Origin: Thermoproteota archaeon
GTDB lineage: Archaea > Thermoproteota > Bathyarchaeia > Bathyarchaeales > Bathycorpusculaceae
DNA length: 6,392 nt
Assembly: GCA_012511995.1 (NCBI GenBank)
Contig: JAAZFA010000028.1
Coordinates: forward strand, 1-6,392
Reading direction: 5' to 3'
Part shown: piece by piece, positions 1 to 6,293 of the stretch
Position numbering within the stretch: position 1 is the first letter of the stretch
Layout of the letters: each line of letters opens with the position of its first letter
Position numbers and translations under genes: made by a program
The notes under the pieces: model-generated
Databases searched by the model: none
What the model was told of the DNA's origin: nothing
Seen by the model: the letters and a program-made list of their open reading frames with translations, nothing else

Positions 1-542
1 GGTTCTTGACGGTGTATAAGTGAGACTACATCAGATTCGCCAAAAATGACGCATGATGCATTAATTGGGCTTGAGCGTTCAGCTTTTAGCGAGAGCGGTC
101 CCATGTCTTCTAGTTTTATTTCAAGTGCACGTGCCATAGCTTCGATAAAAGCTCCAGCGCCTGCTGCACACCGCTCATTAACTACAAAATCTGCCATTAC
201 GCCGCGTTCATCACATTTAACAGCTCTCGCTTCTTCTGCACCAATATCTATGATTGTTCGTGCTGTTGGGATTAGTTTTACACCTGCTTTAGCATCTGCA
301 CTCATCATGGACACAGTACTATTCTGATAAGGCGCCAAATCCATTGCAGACCCTGTGGCTGAGAAGTGTTGTACATCAGTTTGCTTCAAGTTAGCTTGAT
401 TAAGCGCATTGTTTACTGCTTTTTCAGCAGCTTTTGTCGGGTCAAACCCCGAGAACTCCATTGCTTTACCAACGATGAAGTCATCTTTTAAAACGACAAC
501 TTTTACTCTTTGTGTTCCTAAATCCATTCCAACTGTGATCAA
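1..542 (-). CDS. ATP-dependent activase of the BadF/BadG/BcrA/BcrD family (BcrD-like), 3' end outside window
   Basis: ASKHA-fold ATPase that should reduce the neighbouring D-component by ATP-driven transfer of a low-potential electron, in the cytoplasm. I translated 180 intact codons; the C-terminus lies beyond the left edge (the family is usually about 260-290 residues). Visible are the phosphate-1 motif MDLGTQRVK (residues 6-14), the second nucleotide motif DIGAEEARAV (99-108), and the two cysteines that bridge one [4Fe-4S] cluster in the homodimer, C125 in NERCAAGAGAF and C164 in NASCVIFGES. Their 39-residue spacing matches what I recall for HgdC (C127/C166). The motifs lack the GGQD found in HgdC and E. 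coli YjiL and look closer to BcrD of class I benzoyl-CoA reductase. The start is TTG at 542, chosen because GAGGGG lies 9 bases upstream and because the MITVGMDLG beginning fits the family; it sits one base after the stop of the D-component gene, so translation is probably coupled. Family assignment is firm; the subfamily is recalled, not aligned. Confidence 0.9.
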   Translation of the reverse strand, partial: MITVGMDLGTQRVKVVVLKDDFIVGKAMEFSGFDPTKAAEKAVNNALNQANLKQTDVQHFSATGSAMDLAPYQNSTVSMMSADAKAGVKLIPTARTIIDIGAEEARAVKCDERGVMADFVVNERCAAGAGAFIEAMARALEIKLEDMGPLSLKAERSSPINASCVIFGESDVVSLIHRQE

Positions 543-543
543 T

Positions 544-1875
544 TTAGAAATCCCCTCTTGCATTTAACATTTCAAGGAAAGCTTCAACACGTGTTTTCAA
601 TTGACCTACATCTTCCCGTGTATATTCCGTATCCAAATAGTAAACAGGCACATTAATTTTGTCTAATACTTTTTTAACTCGACTGTACTCCATTGCATAA
701 AGCATACACCCACGAATTACATAGTAAACAACGCCTTGTACTTTCCACTCTTTGATTTTTGTTAACAACCAATTAATGCGGTCTTCGTTCCCATCTTTAC
801 TAGTAAAACAGGGACACGTTGAAGCCATTAGATAACGTTCGCCGATAGCGTTTAACATGTCATCCATGCTCCACTCATCGACTCCAATGGGGTCGTTTAA
901 GATGCGTTCTCCACTACATTGCTCATCAGCCACGATAATACCCGGCGGGTTACCCTCTTCTACTAGAGTGGGTAGTTTCCAGTTATCTGGCCAAAACATA
1001 GGTGTTCCAGTTACCATGACCCTTGGTGTATCGGGGCTAACAACCCAGTCTTTGCGTTCAGCACGCTTCTCGAGTTCGTCACAGAGTCTTTCTGCATTAT
1101 CAGTCCAGCGAACCTTATCATCCCATTGATACGTCTGGTTAACAAGCATGGCATCTCGACCCATAATAACGGGATTACCTTTACGGAGTTTCTGTAACCT
1201 ACGGAATGCTCTAGTTGCACGGTGGCTAATCTCAATAGCTTCTTTTAGGCTCTTACGATCAATTTTGTTGCCTGTGAATTTTTCAATTTGGTTTTTCATA
1301 TGCTTAATTTCGTCATTCCAGAACCGAAGTGATTGTGTAGAGTCTTTTATGCGTGGAATATTCATACCCCAGATTGTTTTTTGATCACTCAGGATTTCGC
1401 TTAATTTAGTCATGCCGTCACATGTAAGTACACTTATCAGGGCATCGCTTTGTTCAAGAAAAGGCGAAAGTTCAATCATTTTAGCACCGATTGTTGAGCG
1501 TATAACGGGGCATACCTCGACTGGAACGACCCGATCACCGAGTTTTGAAGTATCATACCAACCTGAGTTAACGCGAACAGGTATTGCATCGGCTGCAGTG
1601 ATGAGTTCAGTTGGCGCAAATAGGCACATATAACCGACGACTTTTTTACCCTTTGCTTTCTCGGATTCAATTTCCTCTTGTCGTTTGCCGAAAAGATTAG
1701 CGATATCATCGAAGTACTTCAATGCTTCGGGACGCTGAGGGTCAGCTTTTTTCATCCGTTCTATATTTTCCGCTATAATTCTTTGAGATGTAGCTTTCAC
1801 GGTGGCTCTCAATTCATCCTTTTCTTTCTGAGAAACTTCAGGCAAGTATTTCTTTTCAACTATTTTGGTTTTCAT
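544..1875 (-). CDS. Single-subunit D-component Fe-S reductase (HgdB/BcrC/double-cubane cluster protein superfamily)
   Basis: A 443-residue soluble protein of the 2-hydroxyglutaryl-CoA dehydratase D-component family, which takes electrons from an activase and uses a cubane-type cluster for difficult reductions or dehydrations. Family landmarks in order: GYMCLFAPTELITAAD (81-96), VCPVIRST (121-128), LTCDGMTKL (150-158), ADEQCSGER (316-324), STCPCF (352-357), RGCMLYAMEY (388-397) and the C-terminal GQLKTRVEAF (424-433). Cysteines are C84, C122, C152, C265, C320, C354, C356 and C390. C122, C152 and C390 line up by context with the three cluster cysteines of BcrC; C84, C320 and C354/C356 are additional and recall double-cubane proteins such as E. 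coli YjiM. The open frame runs 24 codons further upstream, but only from a TTG inside the preceding gene; the ATG at 1875 has GAGGAAGAGAG just before it. No second D-component is present in the window, so it may act as a homodimer. It could still be one half of a dehydratase or of a benzoyl-CoA-type reductase. Substrate unknown. Confidence 0.92.
   Translation of the reverse strand: MKTKIVEKKYLPEVSQKEKDELRATVKATSQRIIAENIERMKKADPQRPEALKYFDDIANLFGKRQEEIESEKAKGKKVVGYMCLFAPTELITAADAIPVRVNSGWYDTSKLGDRVVPVEVCPVIRSTIGAKMIELSPFLEQSDALISVLTCDGMTKLSEILSDQKTIWGMNIPRIKDSTQSLRFWNDEIKHMKNQIEKFTGNKIDRKSLKEAIEISHRATRAFRRLQKLRKGNPVIMGRDAMLVNQTYQWDDKVRWTDNAERLCDELEKRAERKDWVVSPDTPRVMVTGTPMFWPDNWKLPTLVEEGNPPGIIVADEQCSGERILNDPIGVDEWSMDDMLNAIGERYLMASTCPCFTSKDGNEDRINWLLTKIKEWKVQGVVYYVIRGCMLYAMEYSRVKKVLDKINVPVYYLDTEYTREDVGQLKTRVEAFLEMLNARGDF
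552..557 (-). promoter_or_regulatory. Shine-Dalgarno site for the activase gene
   Basis: GAGGGG on the minus strand, inside the last codons of the D-component gene, 9 bases before the TTG at 542. It decides the non-ATG start, since no ATG or GTG in that frame is as well placed. Confidence 0.65.
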
Positions 1876-1879
1876 CTGT

Positions 1880-1890
1880 CTCTCTTCCTC
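1880..1890 (-). promoter_or_regulatory. Purine-rich ribosome binding site for the D-component gene
   Basis: GAGGAAGAGAG on the minus strand ends 4 bases before ATG 1875 and overlaps the TGA stop (1891-1889) of the upstream polyferredoxin gene. This supports the 443-residue start and points to translational coupling. Confidence 0.6.
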
Positions 1891-2872
1891 ATTCAACCTT
1901 TGGTGGCTCCAACCAGTTTCTTGAGTGAAACACGGTTTTGTTACCAAGCTTAAGTTTTAGCGCACCTTCGTAGGGACACATTTCTACGCATCTTGCGCAA
2001 AGCATACATTGTGAAGTACCAATTCTTCCTGACTTTTGTTCGTATACTTCGTTAACTTGAACTGAACAGACGCGTTTACATACGCCACATTTTGTACATT
2101 TCTCTTCATCTTTCTCTACATATAGCAACGGTACTCTCTTAAAACCCTTGAACCTATTTATTGCAGCGATGGAGGCACCTGTAGGACAGAACCGACACCA
2201 AACTCGACGGATTAAAAAACCTCCGATTAGAGTAACAACGACAAAAATAGTCGCCAAGTAAATACCGATATTTTCACCGATAAAAGTCACAATGTTCTGA
2301 GCGTAGGGATATGAGAAATTAATACTTGCAAGGTTTATAGTGCCTATACCTGACCAGGGCACTATGAAAGGAACCATGGGATCGAGAATAACACTATAGA
2401 CGCGATAATGGCCTGCTAGAAGCTGAGCCATTAGAGGTGAAACCATGACTTCTTGAGAATCAAGTATCCAAAAAACAGCAGGTAACAACAAAAAAACAAG
2501 CAAAATAACATAACGACTTTTATGGAGTACTATGTTTAGTTTATCAGGAAGAGGTCGATGGCGGATTTTAAGGGCTTTACGTACCATTATTTCTAGGTCC
2601 ATAATTAATCCAAATGGACAGAGCCAGCCGCAAAAGAATCGCCCCAAAAACAGCGAGAGTCCAAATACCGCAATAAGAAGATAGAGCATAGGAACTGAAT
2701 ATGAAAAGATGTAAAATAATACCGTAAAAGCCACTGCTTGAATTACAAACCGCATAAACGTGACACGTGTTGCTAGATTCTTTTTCCAGAGCAGAATTGC
2801 TACTATACCGGCTATCCCCAGCCCTGCTAAGACCGTTAGCCGTAGTATGTCTCCGATTATTTCTCCTACCAT
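1889..2872 (-). CDS. NapH/MauN-like membrane protein with two [4Fe-4S] ferredoxin sites
   Basis: A 327-residue integral membrane electron carrier. Hydrophobic segments are near residues 10-29, 40-57, 60-80, 120-137 and 203-222. Two signature cysteine motifs follow membrane segments, FCGWLCPFG (C81, C85) and WCRFCPTG (C226, C229), the hallmark of NapH, MauN and the membrane part of NosR. A C-terminal cytoplasmic domain has two complete CX2CX2CX3C clusters: C259/C262/C265/C269 and C289/C292/C295/C299, the second followed by the usual proline. Homologues move electrons between quinol or another membrane carrier and a soluble or periplasmic enzyme. No Nap, Mau or Nos catalytic gene is visible; the neighbours are a thiol-transfer-type membrane protein upstream and an activase/D-component pair downstream, so I infer a role in feeding electrons to the activase or draining them from it. 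The ATG at 2872 follows the upstream stop by 14 bases with only a weak GGGA as ribosome site. Family is secure, exact role is not. Confidence 0.92.
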   Translation of the reverse strand: MVGEIIGDILRLTVLAGLGIAGIVAILLWKKNLATRVTFMRFVIQAVAFTVLFYIFSYSVPMLYLLIAVFGLSLFLGRFFCGWLCPFGLIMDLEIMVRKALKIRHRPLPDKLNIVLHKSRYVILLVFLLLPAVFWILDSQEVMVSPLMAQLLAGHYRVYSVILDPMVPFIVPWSGIGTINLASINFSYPYAQNIVTFIGENIGIYLATIFVVVTLIGGFLIRRVWCRFCPTGASIAAINRFKGFKRVPLLYVEKDEEKCTKCGVCKRVCSVQVNEVYEQKSGRIGTSQCMLCARCVEMCPYEGALKLKLGNKTVFHSRNWLEPPKVE

Positions 2873-2886
2873 ACGCTTTTTCCCAG

Positions 2887-3588
2887 CTAAGCCATTTGAA
2901 TTATCGAACTATATACCGTGGTAAATCCGATTAAGATCAGTACTATACCTCCCGCTATTGATATCCATTTGCGAAATAACGGTGCCTTTTCTAGTAGCCA
3001 ACCTGTAACGCCGCCTAAAACAAGGATGGGGGATATACTTGTACCGATACCGAATAACGCTGCTATTGCTACGCTTCCTAAAGGATCAACTAGTGTAAGT
3101 GAGGCGGTTAACATTAGTATTAATGGAGCGCAGATAACTATCCCACGGGTAAAGCCTAGTGCAAATGCGCCGAAACCAATTCCATAGCGCTTTATTCGAG
3201 TAACAACGCGAGGAATGTCGGTTTTACAGGTGTAGCTTGTTTTGCGTTTTCTGGTTTGCCACATTAACATAGCGCCAACAATTATTGTTACAACCCCAAA
3301 TATTATTGACGAGTAAACTTGAAATGGTGTAATTGCTGATTCAGAGACGAAAAATCCCATTAAACCACTAAACAATGCAATGAATATGCCGATCATTGTA
3401 TACGCTACAATGCGTCCACCATTAAAAATCACAGTAATCTTTATGCTTTGACGAAAACCTAAACCAACGCCTGCAATGTAACTTGCAACTACGGGTAAAC
3501 AAGACGCTGTACAATAAGCAAGCCCATACAATAAACCAGTTACAAATGCTCCAAGATATGGACTTGCAACATCAGCTAATAACGACAT
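2887..3588 (-). CDS. CcdA/DsbD-like transmembrane thiol-electron transporter
   Basis: About 233 residues and six membrane segments (roughly 11-40, 50-80, 90-110, 138-163, 172-197, 208-230), arranged as two related halves. Each half carries a cysteine-proline motif early in its first helix: YCTASCLPVV (C26, C30) and GIVICAPLIL (C153). In CcdA and DsbD the corresponding pair is the redox-active centre that passes electrons from cytoplasmic thioredoxin across the membrane; here C30 and C153 are the likely pair. A cysteine (C121) in the loop between the halves is extra. It opens the cluster, 14 bases ahead of the polyferredoxin gene. The start is uncertain: the frame stays open for 79 more codons, back to a TTG at 3825, but that stretch is hydrophilic, low in resemblance to anything I know, and has no ribosome site, while 233 residues suits CcdA. 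ATG 3588 also lacks a clear Shine-Dalgarno sequence. Cytochrome c biogenesis is an alternative role, though no haem genes are nearby. Confidence 0.85.
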   Translation of the reverse strand: MSLLADVASPYLGAFVTGLLYGLAYCTASCLPVVASYIAGVGLGFRQSIKITVIFNGGRIVAYTMIGIFIALFSGLMGFFVSESAITPFQVYSSIIFGVVTIIVGAMLMWQTRKRKTSYTCKTDIPRVVTRIKRYGIGFGAFALGFTRGIVICAPLILMLTASLTLVDPLGSVAIAALFGIGTSISPILVLGGVTGWLLEKAPLFRKWISIAGGIVLILIGFTTVYSSIIQMA

Positions 3589-3911
3589 GCAGATTTTTCC
3601 ATTGGGGGTTAAAGAAAATATTGGCTTTATGCATTTAAGGTTTGCATTATCTTGCAGTTTAGGATTGCTTTTTCGGGTTTTGATAGTTTTTAATTTCTGG
3701 ATGTGAACGCTTGAAGATTCACTATATTTAAAGAACACTACAGGAGGTCTGAATAGTTCTAAAAATAGTTTTGGCTTTGCATTTACATCTTCAGAAGCGG
3801 TAGTTTCCAACCAATTGCTTATCAAGATCGTATGTTTGCTTTACAACCAAAAGTGAATGGCAATTTATGCTATAATTAAAAAACAGATAATTATACAAAG
3901 AAAGAAGTTAC
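3589..3911. other. 323-base gap between the surface-protein gene and the redox cluster
   Basis: No convincing gene, RNA or repeat array is seen apart from the inverted repeat at 3871-3895. The part from 3825 to 3589 is an open in-frame extension of the CcdA-like gene on the minus strand, with charged, lysine-rich coding potential and no family match that I recognise. It is either a long leader or a poorly conserved N-terminal extension. The stretch 3896-3911, just after the surface-protein stop, is pyrimidine-rich on the minus strand, which suits an archaeal terminator. Confidence 0.5.
3871..3895. repeat. Perfect 8-bp AT-rich inverted repeat, candidate terminator and/or promoter element
   Basis: On the plus strand TATAATTA (3871-3878) pairs perfectly with TAATTATA (3888-3895) around a 9-base spacer that is A-rich, which puts a T-run (TTTTT) in the minus-strand spacer. 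It lies 17 bases after the stop of the surface-protein gene, so transcripts of that gene would run into it. Oligo-T stretches stop archaeal RNA polymerase, so termination is plausible. The same TAATTATA could equally act as a TATA box for the leftward redox cluster, placing a transcript start near 3845-3850. Which role applies cannot be told from sequence alone. Confidence 0.5.
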
Positions 3912-6119
3912 TTAGGAGATTACCCTTGTGTTATACTTAGCCAAGTAGGCTAAATGATCCTCATCATAGGGGTAACTCTCACTACTTGGGTAGGGAAACC
4001 CACTCATGTTAAGGAATGGCAACGGGTCAGTGTTGAAGGTAAAGCCATATCCCCAGTTTCCCGGTGGATCTTTAAACCAACATGCAACTACAAAGAAGTA
4101 ATCGCGAACCATGCCGTCAGATACAGGGTCCAATTCTTCAGGAAATTGTAATCTAACTTGATCGCCTTGACGCCCGATTACATACATGTCGTCAGCTTTA
4201 AGCATAAGTTCTAGAACGTCACCGTACCGTGTGAAGTATCCAGTGGAAGTGGAGTCTGTTTCCCAGAGTTGGCTAAGCTCCGCAGAAGTAGGTAAAACCT
4301 TTTGAGTTATTATTTCTGCCTGAGTTGAGGTGTCGATTCCTATGTAGTCGTAAGTTACGTTCCAGAAATTGTTGAAGCGGATTTCATAGCTTGGTACGTC
4401 TTGTGGGAATATCCCAGTAATATTTACAGTGTAAGTTCTGGCTCGGAAGTCTGAAGGAAGTGGAATATCTTGGTTGACTCGTATCCAGGTGCCATTAGCT
4501 GCTTTTACTTCCAAGAAGGGGGCAGGCATGATTTCGGCGTTTTGGCTGATTAAACCTTGGGCTGCGGCATCTTGGAAACTCTCAATCCATTCGTAGTAGG
4601 GGTCAGCTATACCCCAATCCACAATACCGCGTATCATCAATTTTACTTCAGAAGCATCAGACAGGTTCCCAAGATTAAGGGCTAACTGGTTTAATGTAAT
4701 GTTATTCCAAACGCTATCATAACCATTAATACCTGGCGTGAAAACTCCGTCTATGGCTTTAATCTGTTCTAAGACGTTCTCGGCTTTTTCGTTTGTAGCA
4801 CTAATCGGCGATGTTATGGTTTCTTCGGTGACAGTATAGACTCGACCAGTAGAACCATCACTTAGATAACTTGTCATAGACATGTACGCATCAGTGCCAA
4901 TTGGGTGATCGACAATAAGCAGAGAAGTTTCATCTAGATAGAAGAGTTCATTCCATTGTTGAGTTAATACAATATCGTAGTAACCATCTTTAGCTGCAAT
5001 CAAATTCCTATCTATCTTGACGTAGTCATAGGGGTTTCCATCGCTAAATACAATCATTCCATTAGGCTTTATATGACCGATGTATCCCAGCCAACCTGAA
5101 TTAGAAACGTCAGTAACATACGAGTAGCCCGTTCCATTCCAAACATAAAGAGACGGACATGAGGCATATCCACTAATTAAGGTATAAGTGGCTACAAGAA
5201 TAAGTCTATCTTGAAGTGTAAATGATCTAGATGAACTTCTAGATCCATCACTCCAAGACGTGAATTCCAAAACACCAGTACCCACATCAAACGGAGTAGG
5301 AACAGAAATACTGTATTCACCTATGGGTAAAATCGCTTGATATGGCGTACCTAATTCCTCACCATTAAGTGTAAAAGGTAAAGACTTAGACCCGCCTCCT
5401 GATCGGTTAATAATTAGTGTATGGTAACCGGTCTCAACGATTGTAAAAGACCCCTGGAGACTATTTATCTTAACTACATGTTTACCTTCTGTAGTAGCGT
5501 TAACGGCAAAACTCACCGTTTGACTAGCACCAGCTTCTAACTCAATAGTAGTTGTATTCACGAGAACCTCATCAACCATAACTCTTACAAATAACCGATC
5601 AGTTTCCGAGGAAGGGTTATGCGCAATCGCGGTTACTGTAACAGTTTCGTTTGCCCACGCTTCATATGGCGTAGCTTTATAGTTTGATAAAATAATTTTG
5701 CTTGATTCAGGTGGAGCTTCTTTTAAGATAAATGATCCATACTGATCACCAATTTGAACACTATAATTTCCTGAATTAGTTTCAATTACTGTAAAATCTA
5801 CAATTTCAGAAGATTTTAAACCAGCGAGGGTTAAATTAAAAGAATCTTTGGCAACATCATTAATCAAAAGCTCAAGAAGCACAGTTCCCTCTTCGTCGCC
5901 AATATTGGTTACATTAACCGAGATTTGTATAGCTTCCCCAACGAACGCTTCATTGGAACTTATTACTAGATCTGATAAAACAAAGGTAGCGGGTTTAGAT
6001 GCTCCCGTGATTATTCCTTGATCTTGTAGGTAGAAGTATGCACCTGCCGCTGATGCTATTATGATAAAGTCGATAATCAAAATTGCTTTTAGTTTAACAA
6101 CTGCAGATCTAGATAGCAT
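3912..6119 (-). CDS. Large membrane-anchored surface protein: CARDB-like domains plus a CRTAC1/ASPIC-associated-type C-terminal module
   Basis: A 735-residue secreted protein anchored by a hydrophobic segment at about residues 9-31 after a short basic N-terminus, with the rest predicted outside. Two CARDB-like beta-sandwich domains follow (about 44-133 and 141-228), each with the pattern of a 'friendly' repeat such as VNVTNIGDEEGTV. Next is a region of about 231-313 resembling PEGA/Big-type repeats, including LPIGEYSISV and FTSWSDG. The C-terminal part (about 320-735) has CPSLYVWNGTGYSYVTDV, YYDIVLTQQWNELFYLDE, LIVDHPIGTD, YFTRYGDV, DDMYVIGRQGDQVRLQFP and LPFLNMSGFPYP. I recognise this succession from C-terminal modules of bacterial proteins that also carry ASPIC/UnbV, FG-GAP or TPR parts; its function is unknown. 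There are 14 N-X-S/T sequons, fitting an archaeal glycoprotein. The ATG at 6119 has AGAGGA 7 bases upstream. No catalytic residues are evident; adhesion or cell-surface structure is the likeliest role. The 323-base gap after it suggests a unit separate from the redox cluster. Confidence 0.85.
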   Translation of the reverse strand: MLSRSAVVKLKAILIIDFIIIASAAGAYFYLQDQGIITGASKPATFVLSDLVISSNEAFVGEAIQISVNVTNIGDEEGTVLLELLINDVAKDSFNLTLAGLKSSEIVDFTVIETNSGNYSVQIGDQYGSFILKEAPPESSKIILSNYKATPYEAWANETVTVTAIAHNPSSETDRLFVRVMVDEVLVNTTTIELEAGASQTVSFAVNATTEGKHVVKINSLQGSFTIVETGYHTLIINRSGGGSKSLPFTLNGEELGTPYQAILPIGEYSISVPTPFDVGTGVLEFTSWSDGSRSSSRSFTLQDRLILVATYTLISGYASCPSLYVWNGTGYSYVTDVSNSGWLGYIGHIKPNGMIVFSDGNPYDYVKIDRNLIAAKDGYYDIVLTQQWNELFYLDETSLLIVDHPIGTDAYMSMTSYLSDGSTGRVYTVTEETITSPISATNEKAENVLEQIKAIDGVFTPGINGYDSVWNNITLNQLALNLGNLSDASEVKLMIRGIVDWGIADPYYEWIESFQDAAAQGLISQNAEIMPAPFLEVKAANGTWIRVNQDIPLPSDFRARTYTVNITGIFPQDVPSYEIRFNNFWNVTYDYIGIDTSTQAEIITQKVLPTSAELSQLWETDSTSTGYFTRYGDVLELMLKADDMYVIGRQGDQVRLQFPEELDPVSDGMVRDYFFVVACWFKDPPGNWGYGFTFNTDPLPFLNMSGFPYPSSESYPYDEDHLAYLAKYNTRVIS

Positions 6120-6126
6120 TCATTTG

Positions 6127-6132
6127 TCCTCT
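6127..6132 (-). promoter_or_regulatory. Shine-Dalgarno site for the surface-protein gene
   Basis: AGAGGA on the minus strand, 7 bases before ATG 6119. A second ATG four bases further upstream is out of frame and stops at once, so 6119 is the supported start. Confidence 0.5.
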
Positions 6133-6222
6133 GGTTGAATTATCATTAGAGACTTGCATTAAACCTTTACGTTGATTCAGTCCTAAGAGAAAAAAGGGTC
6201 ACAAAGGAAACTTGCTACTTTG

Positions 6223-6232
6223 TTTTATAAAA
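6223..6232 (+). promoter_or_regulatory. Archaeal TATA box upstream of hisS, self-complementary
   Basis: TTTTATAAAA is a good archaeal TATA box, 61 bases before the hisS ATG; transcription would start near 6255-6260 and leave a leader of about 35-40 bases that includes the ribosome site. The ten bases are a perfect palindrome, so the same element could in principle direct leftward transcription of the surface-protein gene with a leader of about 75-80 bases. A weaker leftward candidate, TTTAATGC, lies at about 6156-6163. Confidence 0.55.
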
Positions 6233-6279
6233 AGTTTAAGCGAGAGTTTAAAAGAACAAGTACACTTTTTAGAGCTATC

Positions 6280-6285
6280 AAGGAG
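6280..6285 (+). promoter_or_regulatory. Shine-Dalgarno site for hisS
   Basis: AAGGAG, 8 bases ahead of ATG 6294, fixing the start of the synthetase. Confidence 0.7.
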
Positions 6286-6293
6286 TATACAGT

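Noticed and set aside
46..327. Plus-strand open frame of 93 codons
   Set aside because: It lies antisense inside the activase, whose conserved motifs are unambiguous; the translation is low-complexity and matches nothing I know.
1876..1947. Longer version of the D-component protein starting at a TTG at 1947
   Set aside because: It would overlap the polyferredoxin gene by 59 bases, uses a weak start, and the extra 24 residues do not resemble the family; ATG 1875 has a good ribosome site.
857..1953. Several plus-strand and other-frame open stretches over the D-component gene
   Set aside because: They are other-frame shadows of a gene with strong family motifs and have no ribosome sites of their own.
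1889..2872. Assignment as a periplasmic nitrate reductase or nitrous-oxide reductase accessory gene
   Set aside because: No catalytic Nap or Nos gene is present and the cluster partners point elsewhere; only the family resemblance is kept.
3742..3748. AGGAGGT on the plus strand, a strong-looking ribosome site
   Set aside because: It is followed by an in-frame TAG and no start codon at a suitable distance, so it is most likely chance.
3954..4151. Plus-strand open frame of 65 codons within the surface-protein gene
   Set aside because: It is antisense to the conserved C-terminal module and has no independent support.
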